A DNA stretch of 64,000 nucleotides from Mesorhabditis belari (taxonomy: Eukaryota; Nematoda; Chromadorea; Rhabditida; Rhabditidae). The notes beneath the pieces are model-generated. The model saw nothing but the letters and a program-made list of their open reading frames with translations. It did no database searches and was not told the origin of the DNA. Position numbers and translations under genes: made by a program. Position 1 is the first letter of the stretch. Each line of letters begins with the position of its first letter. The stretch is taken from NCBI GenBank assembly GCA_958450365.1, contig CAUEEP010000727.1, forward strand, positions 310,001 to 374,000, written 5' to 3'. Below, one piece after another: positions 19,101 through 31,300 of the stretch.

Positions 19101-21849
19101 ACAACCAATTTTCGATGACGGGGTTTTGAGGACACTTGTACAATTGTTGGACACAAAAATTGTGATGGAAGATGGAGCATTCCCGAAAGCCTGGAGATTT
19201 TATATGGAGGATTTGATGAGGGGTTTGTAGATAGCTGTTCGTCCCAATAGATAGCGTCTTATTAGATAGCTGTTCCGAAAAGGGAACAGCTATCTATCAG
19301 GACGATTTGCCAGATGGCGAGCGATTGCTCGGCCCCACAAAGCACACCGTGCTTGTAGATAGCTGTTCCGAAAAGGGAACAGCTATCTATCAGGACCGTT
19401 TGCCAGATGGCGAGCGATTGCTCGGCCGCACAAAGCACACCGTGCTTGTAGAAGCTGTTCGTCCCAATAGATAGCTGTTCCGAAAAGGCAACAGCTATCC
19501 ATCAGGACCGTTTGCCAGATGGCGAGCGATTGTTCGGCCGCACAAAGCACACCGTGCTGATCATTTATTTAGGATTTTTCGTATCGTCAATGGTACAGAA
19601 AGAAATTCAGCTGTGAATTTGTATCTTAGGGTTTTCGGGATCGAGAAAACGATTGGGCGAGCAATCGCTCGCCATCTGGCAAATCGTCCCAATTGAAATT
19701 TCTTTTGTGCTTTTATAAAGCATTCTAGGAATGATTCTTGACATGTTATGGCCTGAAATCAAGAAAGCAATTGAAGAGCTTTCATATGGAAAAGGATTGA
19801 AAATCTCTTCGCATTGTGGTTTGGATCCGTTTCAATCAGAAATCGATTTTGGTTAGTTTAAAAAAGAAAGCATTTGTTCTGGAAAGATCTTTAAAGTCTA
19901 GTAGTATCTAGTAGTCTAAAGTTAGACTCAATTAGAAGAAAATCATTTGTATTGACTCAAATTTGGACAAGTTGTTGTTGATACTGATGCTGCTAGTAAC
20001 CCTAGCATCTCTAGATCTTAAAGTCGACTCTAGATCTTAAACAGATCTAGACAGATCTAGACAGATCTTAAACAGATCTAGACAGATCTAGACAGATCTA
20101 GACAGATCTAGACAGATCTTAAACAGATCTAGACAGTCGACTCTAGCTCTTAAATTTCTACTTTAAGAGTTAAGAAAGCTAAACATTTCAAGGTTGCCAA
20201 GGAGATTAGATTTATAGTTGAGTCAGAGAATCAAAAGAATCCAAATGATTTACACTGACTCAAGTCTAGTCCAGGCATTCATCCATTAGAACTGGTCCGA
20301 TTCTAGGTTCTTTATATTGTCCATTATATTAGATTGGAAAGAATGTCCACGGAAAAAGTTTGACTGGCATTTCTTAAAAACGAATCCACCAATTCAAGAA
20401 CATTTTCTTCTATTATTTACAATTGGACTCCAAAAAATTACTCATAAAAAAAATGAGTGCAGCTTTCCCTTAAAATTTAGAGATTTTTAAAAAAATCTGT
20501 TTTCGCACTCAGGTGTTCCTATTTGCGCAGATCACAACCTGCTTCCACATTTCTCTATCCCTTGCTATTGTCATCCAGTGTTTCCTAGCTTGATTGTTCC
20601 TGGGTCGAAGTCTTCGACTTGCTGGTGCTGGTGGTGCTTGCTGGTGGTGCTTGCTGGTGGTGCTTGCTGGTGGTGCTTGCGACTTGCTGGTTCACTCTAG
20701 CCATCCTTTCTCTGACCGTCTCTGCCACTCATTTAGAGATTTTTGAAAGATTCTTATTTTCAAGCTTAAATTCAGATCACTTTTTGGCACCAGAAAAACA
20801 ATTCCTTAGATAAGATAGAGATAAAGCTAGCATAAATGAGCAATACGCCCTATAATTTCTATTTTTAGACAAAAATTTTTGTACAGAGAAGCTGTACTTC
20901 AAAAAAATAATTTTTTCGTGTCATCTTCTCGGCACTGAGTGCTTGCTAAAATACTGTTCATTTTGAAAAGTTAAATCATTAAATCAAATTTGCCTTAATC
21001 ACAAATGTTCCCTATTTTAAGTACTTGATTTTAGGTTTTGAATGGAACCCATTGCCTATCCATAAACCCATTAAAAACTTGTCTAAAGGTTGATCACTCA
21101 AAAAGTGACCAAGTCACTTCAGCTGAAGAAATCTCTCATTTTTTTTTTACCTGCAGCTCACTCTGATTGTTTCTTTGTTAAAAACTTTTTGAAATATAGT
21201 CAAGTTTATCAAAAAATTTGGGAAGAATTGGCTGGTTGGTTGGGAAGGATGGCTTGGTTCTTAAGAAATCACCGTGCAAACTTTTTCCGAGAACTTTCTT
21301 TCCAACCTAATATTATTTCCAACCTACACTACTGGACAATGAAATATGATATTTGAAAAACGATCGTCACTTTCGCGCGTCTGCAACTCCCTTGTCTTTG
21401 CCTTTAAACTATTAGTGTTATACATTTTCTGAAAAGCTCTTTTCAAGGGCTACACAATGGTAATATTAATATTTAGAAATACGGTAAAGACAATGGAGTT
21501 ACAGACACGCGAAAGGGACGATCGTTTTTCAAATATCATATTTCATTGTCCAGTACTGTATCTCCAGTCTAGAAACTTTTAGATCTTCCTAAACTTTCTA
21601 CAACTATTTTAAAGCTCTTTTTAAAGCCTTTTAAAGCCTTAAGCCTTTTTCCGCTCAACTTATAAATGCAAATTTCAGCCGAAGGATCTTTTGCGATCAC
21701 CACCCGTTTAGCTCTTCACAATCTCGACATTGAGAGGTTTAAAGAAAAAGAAAGTCAATTTTAAAATGTAATTCAGATGCTTTAAAGAGATGAAAAGCGC
21801 AATCCCGAACACGAGCAAACTCTTTCAGAAGCTTGATCCAATAGCTTAA
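16108..21849 (+). CDS. BPI/LBP/CETP-superfamily-like secreted protein
   Basis: Thirteen exons join in phase to 523 codons: 16108-16122, 16591-16726, 16768-16892, 16935-17018, 17259-17336, 17372-17511, 18103-18454, 18723-18898, 18937-19018, 19093-19222, 19729-19851, 21679-21736, 21777-21849. Exons 1-2 encode a signal peptide (MSWRK|IFLCTFLISLVNSS). The paired N-terminal cysteines (SLQDCYLL ... STLCYFFHHYL), then VTFWIEDTVLNELINQ, STLCIDCYFLLNV and WPEIKKAIEELSYGKGLKIS, follow the order seen in BPI-fold proteins. The match is weaker than for the divergent neighbour. Exon 7 contains an in-frame repeat encoding (EVD)n. The stop codon TAA lies at the edge of a palindromic element. A role in extracellular lipid transport or binding is inferred from the family. 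Confidence 0.78.
16136..16335. repeat. AGAGCTAGACT/AGAGCTAGGCT minisatellite
   Basis: About eighteen copies of an 11-base unit lie in the first intron of the + strand BPI gene. Two variants (GACT, GGCT) are interspersed. Confidence 0.95.
17030..17165. repeat. TCTATGAATAAG minisatellite
   Basis: About eleven copies of a 12-base unit lie in the intron between the 16935-17018 and 17259-17336 exons. Confidence 0.9.
17600..17885. repeat. AAGAATT/AAGAACT then AATCAAC repeats
   Basis: Runs of 7-base units (AAGAATT, AAGAACT, AATCAAC) and a longer AATCAAGAATCTAG unit lie in the intron before the 18103 exon. The change of unit along the array suggests stepwise evolution from one heptamer. Confidence 0.9.
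18253..18306 (+). repeat. Coding minisatellite (GAAGTAGAT)n inside the BPI-like exon
   Basis: About six 9-base copies encode Glu-Val-Asp repeats within exon 18103-18454. The start of the array looks like a splice donor (GTAAGT at 18248). The only nearby AG acceptor (18340-18341) would break the frame, so the repeat is most simply read as coding. Confidence 0.75.
19215..19690. repeat. Dispersed repeat, tandem copies (TTTGCCAGATGGCGAGCGAT)
   Basis: Three tandem copies of a unit of about 100 bases contain TAGATAGCTGTTCC, GGCGAGCGATTGCTCGGCC and CACAAAGCACACCGTGCTTG. An inverted end follows at 19660-19690 (GCGAGCAATCGCTCGCCATC). They fill the intron between exons 19093-19222 and 19729-19851. Related copies lie at 23083, 40722, 51485 and 54530. 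Confidence 0.8.
20028..20145. repeat. ACAGATCTAG tandem repeat
   Basis: Ten-base units with an ACAGATCTTAA variant lie in the 1.8 kb intron 19852-21678 of the + strand BPI gene. A small GCTGGTGGTGCTT repeat lies at 20625-20690 in the same intron. Confidence 0.85.
21325..21560. mobile_element. Palindromic MITE (TACACTACTGGACAATGAAA)
   Basis: Terminal inverted repeats of about 65 bases (TACNNTACTGGACAATGAAA ... and its complement) flank a short centre. Both arms carry ACGATCGT and CGCGCGTCTG or CGCGTGTCTG. The element is intronic. A second, internally deleted copy is at 36127-36292. Confidence 0.85.
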
Positions 21850-22157
21850 TACCGTATTTCTTCGAATAGAAGACCGGGTAAAGAGTATGATCGCGTAATC
21901 CGCGTACTCCTGCGTAGCAGCCCTTTTTAAAATTTCTTTTCTGCATAAAAGCTTTCAATCAAGTGCTATAGAGCTGGAAAATGACTCAAAAATACGACAT
22001 GAGCTAACAGATTTTTGAGCCATTTTCCAGCCCTATAGCACTTCATTGAAAGCTTTTATGCAGAAAAGAAATTTTAAAAAGGGCTGCTACGCAGGAGTAC
22101 GCGGAGTACGCGATGATACTCTTTACCCGGTCTTCTATTCGAAGAAATACGGTATTA
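21843..22157. mobile_element. Palindromic MITE at the 3' end of the + BPI gene
   Basis: Near-perfect inverted arms start TTAATACCGTATTTCTTCG on the left and end with the complement on the right (about 21844 and 22157). The arms contain TCTTCTATTCG and ACCGGGTAAAGAGTATCATC-like sequence. A TTAA is present at both edges. The stop codon of the BPI gene (21847-21849) is inside this edge, so the element supplies or overlaps the 3' UTR. Confidence 0.8.
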
Positions 22158-22343
22158 AGCTTATCTTTTCTTATTCCTCGAAAATTTCTCGTTTTTCTTT
22201 GCCATTCGTGCATTCGATTTATACGGGTAAAGTTTTTATTTGATTAAAAATGAAATAAATATTTTCAAATGAGAAAATAGAAATGGCAGTATGACAGGGA
22301 ATTGTAAAAATCAAAAATGAACAATTTAGAAAAGTTTTAGCGT

Positions 22344-25300
22344 TTACATTCGAGCGTGGAGATCCTCCTCTTCTTCGTAGCTCAACTCGGAACCTAAAAA
22401 TAAAAATTCTGATGATTCTGATGACTTTTCTTTACTAAAAAGGTTGATCAGATATTGCTCTTCGATTATTTCCCCTCACTTACCATATTGTCCACAATCG
22501 GGGAGCTCTCCTTGAACGCGACTTTGATCAAACTCACGCCCATACTTGTCAACACACCAACATTGCCCACCGTGACATTGCTCTGGCTGATAGAAACCCT
22601 CGAGATCGCAACGAGGAATGAAAACTCCTTAAAAAAGATTGCAAAAATCAGCTACAGTAATCAAAAACTGTCGTAAAACATCGAAATATTGAATAGATTG
22701 AATACTTAAACTGAAATTATTCAAGTTTTTGACTACCGACTGAATATGAGACTTTAAAATGTTATTGAATTCGAATTTTACTTAATAAGCGTATAGTTAT
22801 GTATAGTTATGTATAGTTTATTCACTTTCAAAGCTGAGCATCATACAATCACTCAGAGGTATCCCTTTAACACTTTTGGATAGCTTAAAGATATTGTTAC
22901 AGTTGAGACAGACAGCAGACAAACTCAGAGGTATCCCTTTAAGTGGAAGTAGAAGAGTTTTCTTAGGATAAATGATTAAAATAAACTCTGTCAATAGATT
23001 CTACGACTTTGAAAACCCCTGGGTACAAATTTTAAAGACTAAATCTCATTTGGGAATCATTTACAATGCAAAACAAATCCCATGTAAGATGTTCTTTGTG
23101 TGGTGAGGGAATCGCTCACAATCTGGCACATCGCCCTGCTAGATAGGTGCTCCCTTCTCGGCTCGATCTTCCCCAAAATCTCATGTAAGATGTTCTTTGT
23201 GTGGGGAAGGAATCGCTCACAATCTGGCACAGCGTCCTGCTAGATGCTCCCTTCGATTTCCCTCAAAATCCCATGTAAGATGTTCTTTGTGCGGCGAGGT
23301 AATCGCTCACAATCTTGCACAGCGCCCTGCTAGATAGATGCTCCCTTCTGGACTCTATTTTCCCCAAAATCCCTCTCTCATTTCCCTGTTCTCCATAAAT
23401 TTTGATCAAATTTCTCTCAAAGATTTCCTATCAACAATCTTTTGATAAAAATTTTGATGAGATTGAAAATGAGAATTGGGAAAAGAGAAAGAGAAGAGAT
23501 TGTCATGTTTTGATCGATCTTTTCTTTCCCTATGCAACAATGTTTATGTGAAATTGATGGCTCTATCCATTTCCAATTCCCCTTTCATTATATAGAACAC
23601 CCCGATCACCAATTATTCCTTCATTTCTTTCGTTAGTGTTCAAGTGAAATGAGAATTGATCAGTGCTCTCAATTAATTCATTTGAAGTTACCGTATTTTC
23701 TGTAATAGTAGTGCGCACTACTAATTTTTCAACCCCCCTCCTGCCTGCACTACTATTACAGACTGCACTACTATTACAGAAAATACGGTAACGATAAAAC
23801 TACCGTAATTCATCAGTTTTCATTTTGATCGCCAATTTTATTCTCATAGATTAAAGGCTTTCTTTTGATTCTATTAAGGCTTTCTTTTGATACCGTATTT
23901 ACTCTATTAGTGGGGTCCTCTCTAATAGTGGGGTCGTCTGGAGGGGGGTTGAAAAAATAGTGGGGTCCTCTCTAATAGTGGGGTCGTCTGGAGGGGGGTT
24001 GAAAAAAAACAGTGGAATCGATTAGTGAATTAGTTCTTTTACTGTTTGTTAATGTTTTGTTACGGTTAAAGCTAAATAAAATACGAAGCCAAACTTGTTT
24101 TGTCAAGAATTTCGGAGAAAAATTGATATCTTTTCAATTTAAAACTTTGGTTATATGTTCTTTTAAATTTCTCTAATAGTGGGGTCCTCTCTAATAGTGG
24201 GGTCGTCTGGAAGGGGATTGAAAAAATAGTGGGGGACCCCACTAATAGAGTAAATACAGTATTTGAATAATATTAAAAAAATTGGATTCATTGAATGGTA
24301 AATTAACGGTTTAACAAAGAAAATTAACTAAAATCAAACAAAAAAACAAAACTTTTTCAGAAACAAAACACTATTTTATTGTTTAGAGCACAATTTTTGA
24401 TTTTTTTTTTGACAAAGAATTTCCAAAGATCTTTCTCGTATCTTTCTCGTTATTTTCATTCTTTTCAACTCTTCCTGTACTTTTTAAAATCAATCAAGCG
24501 AAAAAAATTCCCTTTTCTTTCCTTGAATGGCCTTGAATTTTAAAGCTAAAATTTGACGAAAACGAGATTTTTGTATGAAATAAAGACAAAGATTTGGAGA
24601 TGTTTTTGTAAATTTCCTTCCTGAATTCTAAATGTTGACCTAATCGAAAGTAAATACTGTACTTTCACTCTTTTACTTTCACTTTGAATCTTGACTTGAA
24701 TTTGATTCTTTGACAATATCGAATTTCTTTTTCTTTTCTATGCCCAAACCTGGGACATGTGGATCGGCGTGATGCTTCTCTTTATGGCATGGGGGTTCGT
24801 GGCGGTAATCATCGGAAAACGAAAAACAATCGCACCATTCGTCCACCGAAATCTCTCCATCGATCACCATGTCATCTGAATTTTTGATTGTTTTGCTGAA
24901 AAGAGTAAACACACCGCATAGATCGAAGAAATGCGTGAGGCACGGCTCTTTCATGTTTCCCTCGATTGGCTTCAACTCTAGAAATTTAATCGAAAATCAA
25001 AGTTTAGATACCGTATTTTCTCTAACAGTAGTGCACCCAGAGCGTCGCGTATTGCTCGAAATCTCGAGAACCGCTTATCAGAATCTATTGATGTGGGGTC
25101 GGAAAATGTAGCTGACGATGAGATCTAATGGGGGATTTGAGTGTTGAGCTTCTGGGAAAGCTTGGAAACCATAAAATAGGCATCAACTCGGCTCGCCGGG
25201 GTGCACTACTAGAGAAATATAGAGAAACTATTAGAGACACTACTATTAGAGAAAATACGGTATTTCAGGAGGGTATTGAAGGCGGTAAATTGGCTTTCTC

Positions 25301-28300
25301 CGACTAGATTAAAATCCGAAAATCAAATTTTAGATGACCAAGTAAATAGGGTTTAACTAGAGTTAACTTTTCAAAAAAAAAGAAACCTTTTTGTGAGAGT
25401 TGTCCATCATCATTTCCATCCCATTGTTCAAACATCCATGCGACATCAGGCCGACAGGCTACTTTGTGTTCTGAAATTTCTTCTTATTACTTCTACATCT
25501 TCTACTACTTCTTCTACTACTTCTTCGACTACATATTCTACTACTTCTTCTACTATTTCTTCCACTACATCTTCTACTACTTCTTCTACTACATCGTCTA
25601 CTACTTCTTCTACTACATCGTCTACTACTTCTTCTACTACATCGTCTACTACATCTTCTACTACATCTTCTACTACTTCTTCCACTACTTCTTCCACTAC
25701 TTCTTTCACTACTTCTTCCACTACTTCTTCTATTCCTTCTTCTAAATTTAAGTCAATTCCCCATTCCGTTCTTGAATTCTTCAACCTTTACGAAACGATT
25801 TATCTAATAGATGAGTAAATAGCTCAATGATTTCAAACAATCTATTCACCGTTATCTATCAATTTAAATCCCTTTAGGCCTGGCTATTCGTTTTTAAGCT
25901 AGAATCAAATATGCATGGCTATTCACTGCGCTAGCCACTTTTTACCGGAAATCCCCATTCTCCAATCTAGATTACAAATCACTCTTTCTGCTCACGTTTT
26001 TACAAAGCTGACTTTCGCACAAAGATTAGATCTCTTTGCGAAAGTGAGGAATGCAAAATGGTATCGGCGGTCGGCATCAAAATGTGGATGTGGAAAGAAA
26101 GGGGATCGAGGGGACAGTCTGATCTCCGTGTGAGAAATGGGGGTGCGGAGGGACATTCAAGGGTGAGCCTCCTTTCCCTCACCCCAACCCTCTCCCAGCA
26201 GGGGAATAATCGATATTTGTGGGAGAAAAGAGGCATTGACCATAGCCTCTTGTTCTTTTCCCATTCTTTCGCTGAATACAACCTCTTCATCTCATTCAGT
26301 CCAAATCCATTCTACTCTTAATTGACCATTCCTAGCCAGTTCTATTCTTTGCTCTTTATTTTCCAGAAAATTTTATTTATTATACCACGATTTATTTTTA
26401 TTTCTTTTTCTGACATTACTAGTGGTGGCTAATTTCATTTCCATTTTATTTGCGCAACTGGGTCCTTTGCGTAACTGGGACCATTGCGTAACTAGGTCCA
26501 TTGCGCAACTGGGTCCTTTGCGTAACTGGGTCCTTTGCGCAACTGGGTCCATTGCGCAACTAGGTCCATTGCGCAACAGAATCATTTGCGCAACTGGGTC
26601 CTTTGCGTAACTGAGTCATTTGCGTAACTGGGTCCATTACGCAACTGGGTCCTTTGCGCAACAGGATCAACAGCGCAACTTACCATAACTCTCTTTCAAG
26701 TGGACCAATCTTTATGATTTTGGTTTCATTTTGTAGATCACAATAAGTGCCACAAAATAACACCAAAATCATCGGCTAAAGATCGACTCACTTAGAAGAA
26801 AGTTATGACGAGTTGCGCAAATGATCCTGTTGCGCAAATAAAATGGCGGAAATTAGCCTACTCCCATTGCTATTTCAAAGAATCTCGGATCATTTGCGCA
26901 ACTCGAAAATTAGTCTACTCCCATTGCTATTTCAAAGAATCTCTATTTTATGTAGTTAGATCGTAATCAAGTTTCCCTTGTCCATTTCCCAGATATTCGA
27001 GTTGGCAATCCTCCTCGAAATTTTTCGATAATTCAAATTTCGATAACTCAATCACTTCTTTTAATGTCATTTGATTGTAAATTGGGGTGTTGAATTATTA
27101 AATTTACATTTTATACATTAAAAAGCCTTCTTTTAAACACAATTTAACTCAATTTCACCAAAATTTCACTAAATTTCACCCAATTTCACTCAATTTTCCT
27201 TCTCCAATCAATCCCGAAAATCCTGGGGAAATCAGGCTCAAAAATGGCAAAAAAAGGGAAATTTTTCTCGACCTTTTTGAGGGAAAAATGTTTGAATTAA
27301 GGAAATTTTCAATTTTTCGAGAGAAACCCCAAAAAAATGAGATGATCCCAGCTTTCGACACCACACAAAAAAAGTGGGAAAGAGTGAAAGGGAAATGTGA
27401 TTCGTTTCCCTTTAACAATTAAAACTTAAAACCTTTTCTTTTTTCATTTTAATCCTTTCTTTTTATCTAAACCTATTTACTCAAATAAAGGCTTTTTTTA
27501 GATAATTTTCAGTTTTTTATGTCAATTCTTTGAGATTTTGGGATTTCAATGACCCATTGATCCATTAAACATTACTTAAATCCATACTTAAACTCATATC
27601 GAAAGTTTAATCTTTTCTTTGGATTAATCAAAAGAGTTTAAAAGAATTCTATGCTAAGAATGCAGGTAAAAGTCTCACAGTTGAAACTAGAGCAGATCAA
27701 AAATTCTTGCGGCACCGGGACTCGAACCAGGGACCCTCTGGGTACCGAGCAACTATGCCAACCATTACACTACAACGCACTTGGATGAATTTACCAAAGA
27801 GGGGCTAAGTTCACTATTGGCAGTAATCTTTAAACTATGACAACAATCGTTGTTTGAAGAATTGTTTATAGAATTGTTAACAGAATTGTCTACAGAATTG
27901 CTTACAAAATTGCTTACAAAATTGCTTACAAAATTGCTTACAGAATTGCTTACCCTTAGAGTTAGTAATGTGATTGTTGATTGGAAACAAATAGGCAAAC
28001 CTATAAACCTAACCAAAGAGGGAGGAAAGGGGGTGGAGAGAGTACGCCTCGAGGTCTCATTCTCAGTGTTTCCATCCCCTTCCCCTCCTCCCATTTTACC
28101 CATTTCACCCCTCCACTTTTCACCAATTAACCCCACTCAACTATTCGCTTTCACTACCCGATCGAAACGAAATCGAAGCCAGTCAGAGCTTTGTGAATCT
28201 CTTTTTTAACATGGTAATCTAATAATTGAATAAATTCTCTAAAAGTAAAAGCAATATTGTATTCAATGTTCTTGCACAGTCAATAGCTAGTAAAGTTTAA

Positions 28301-31300
28301 GCCAGTTTAAGCCAGTTTAAGCCAGTTTAAGCCAGTTTAAGCCAGTTTAAGCCAGTTTAAACCAGTTTAAGCCAGTTTAAGCCAGTTTAAGCCAGTTTAA
28401 GCCAGTTTAAACCAGTTTAAGCCAGTTTAAGCCAGTTTAAACCAGTTTAAGCCAGTTTAAGCCAGTTTAAGCCAGTTTAAGCCAGTTTAAACCAGTTTAA
28501 GCCAGTTTAAGCCAGTTTAAGCCAGTTTAAGCCTGTTTAAGCCTGTTTAAACCTGTTTAAGCCAGTTTAAGCCAGTTTAAGCCAGTTTAAGCCAGTTTAT
28601 CTACTGTTATCTACTGTTATCTACTGTTTAAGCCTATAGAATCAAATAAATTTTCTCTTTTCTTTGTTTTCAATCCCATTTAATTGTATGTTGAAGAATA
28701 TAAAAATTGCTCAAAAAATGTTTTTTGCTCAATTGTAAACTGTTTTTTTTTTGCGCCTTATCCTTTGTAAACAGACGATACTTTTGAGTGTTTTGCTTTA
28801 GAATTCGGAAAAGTGAAATGTTTAAAGAATTTTGTGTCTATCAATGTCTATTAATGTCTATTAATATTAATATAATATAGTAAAGTTATTTAGGAAATGC
28901 ATGATCATTTGGCAAATGGCTTTGCGGGAGCTCTTTTCTTCTTCGTTTTTCTTTATTTTTTAGCAAGGTGAGAGAGATTTCAAAATCATTATTTGAGAAA
29001 AAAAAGAATCGCTTTTCTATAGACATTTTATAGTGAGGACAGTTGTACTTTGCATAACAATAAATAGATTTTTGTCAATAATAGTGATTGGGATTGTTTA
29101 GAATTGATAAATATTGAATTGATCGAGTTTATCGAATTACTAGACTTGTTTTTGATCGAGATTGTAGACTGGGAAAGACGTCGAGTGATTTACAGTATTC
29201 AACAGCTATAGAGTAACTAGTAGCTAGTAGCTAGTAGCTAGTAGCTAGTAGCTAGTAACGAGTAGCTAGTAACGAGTAGCTAGTAGCTAGTAACGAGTAG
29301 CTAGTAGCTAGTACTAGAACTTACAGCTAGAACTAGTAACTAGTGACTAGTAACTAGTAGCTAGTAACGAGTAGCTAGTAACTAGTAACTAGTGACTAGT
29401 AACTAGTAGCTAGTAACGAGTAGCTAGTAACTAGTAACTTACAGCTAGAACTAGTAGCTAGTAACTAGTAACTAGTAACTAGTAACTAGAAATCCGTCAG
29501 AATTCTGTAACTTCAACTTCTCTATTCAAAGATTACGGTAATGGCTGAGTTTTACTCAAAATTTCTATACACTGACTTATTTTTTGGTACGGTTACAGTA
29601 CACCAAAGTTTCCCCAGCTCATCTGATAAAATATTACGGTAATTGCCGACTTTTCGGGATACCTTTTAGTCATTTATTAGAATTATAAGCCATTTATTAT
29701 AAGATTACGGTAATTCTATGAATATCCTATGAATTCTATGAATATTATCAAGCTCTAAGACGGTTATACTCAATTTTTTTGCCTCATATGATGGTGGAGC
29801 GGCTGGGGATTGCGGTTATAATATATTAGAGCTTGATAGTATAGTCTAATAGAGCTAATAGGGTTACGGTAACCCCTCGAATAGCTATAGCTCATTTCTC
29901 AGGTACATGCGACGATTGAAGAGTTCAACGGATGAGGGACCCTCAGTGTTGCCCGTTCATTTCCCACCCGTTCATCAGCCACCACCATATCCACATCAAT
30001 CACAACAATTCCATCATCAACACCATTTCAATCAAACGCAACCCCCAACCGCTCCACCATCATATGAGGTAAAAAAATTGAGTATAAAATGGCGCAAAAA
30101 AAGTTAACTTTAAACTTTAACTTATGGCATTTTCCTTAAGCATTTTCTAATAGTTCTTAGAGAATATGGATTCAATTGATTTTGAATATCGAATATCGAA
30201 ATCTCTCTAATAGTAGTGAATATTGAATCTCTCTAATAGTAGTACAGAGCCGAGTTGATGACTATTTTACGGTTTCAAAGTTTTCGCAGAAGCTCAACCC
30301 TCTAATCCCCCACAAGATCTCATCCTCAGCTACATTTTCCGACCCCACATCGATAGGTTCTGATAAGCGTTTCTCGAGATTTCGAGCAATTTAGGCGACG
30401 CTCAGGGTGCACTACTATTAGAGAGATCAATAACTTATTGCATCGCCCTTAAACATTGTCTAATAGTTCTTAGAGAATATGGATTGAATTGATTTTGAAT
30501 ATCGATTACTGTATTCTCTTTAATAGTAGTGCAGAGCCGAGTTGATGACTATTTTACGGTTTCAAAGTTTTCGCAGAAGCTCAACCCTCTAATCCCCCAC
30601 AAGATCTCATCGTCAGCTACATTTTCCGACCGCACATCGATAGGTTCTGATAAGCGGTTTTCGAGATTTCGATGAATTTAGACGAAACTTAGAGTGGACT
30701 ACTATTAGAGAGAATACGGTAGATGCTCTAGTACTGCACAATGTTGGCTGCATTCAAATTTGTCTTCTCTTTTGTCTTGTCTTTTTCAGTGCGATCTTGA
30801 ATGCGAATATTTTTAATTAAACTCGAAAAATAGATTGATTTCTAAATTAAACGTTTTCTAAATTTTAAATTTGAAGTTTCTAAACCAAATTAAACGGTTT
30901 AGATCAATAAAATTCTAATTCTAATTGATAAAATTGATAAAATAAATAAAATGAATCGGTTGTGTAGCCTAAAGAAATTCTTTTTCTATCATTTAAAGCA
31001 TCAATCTCATTCGAAGCATTTCATTTCTAAGCATTTCTTGCTTAGAAATGCTTACTGCTTACCATTAGTTCTACTGTTTAAAGCAAAATTTAGGAAGCTA
31101 TTCGTTTGGGGATGCCGATTGAAGTGAAAAGGTATTAGAAAAGAAAAAAAGAAAACTGGAAAAGTGCCAAGAAACTCGATCTCTTTTCTTACTCCAATTA
31201 TCAGGCTCAAATTTTTCTCCATGTCATAAAAGAAGAATTGTGATATTTGATATATAACATTTAAAGCATCAAGCCCATTTCTAAGCATTTCTACTTGATA

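Noticed and set aside
25393..25818. Ser/Thr-rich 141-codon open frame (mucin-like)
   Set aside because: It results from a 9-base repeat and overlaps a testican EF-hand exon on the other strand. No signal peptide or conserved ends.
28290..28626. CRISPR-like array
   Set aside because: It is made of contiguous 10-base units without spacers in a eukaryotic intron: a minisatellite.
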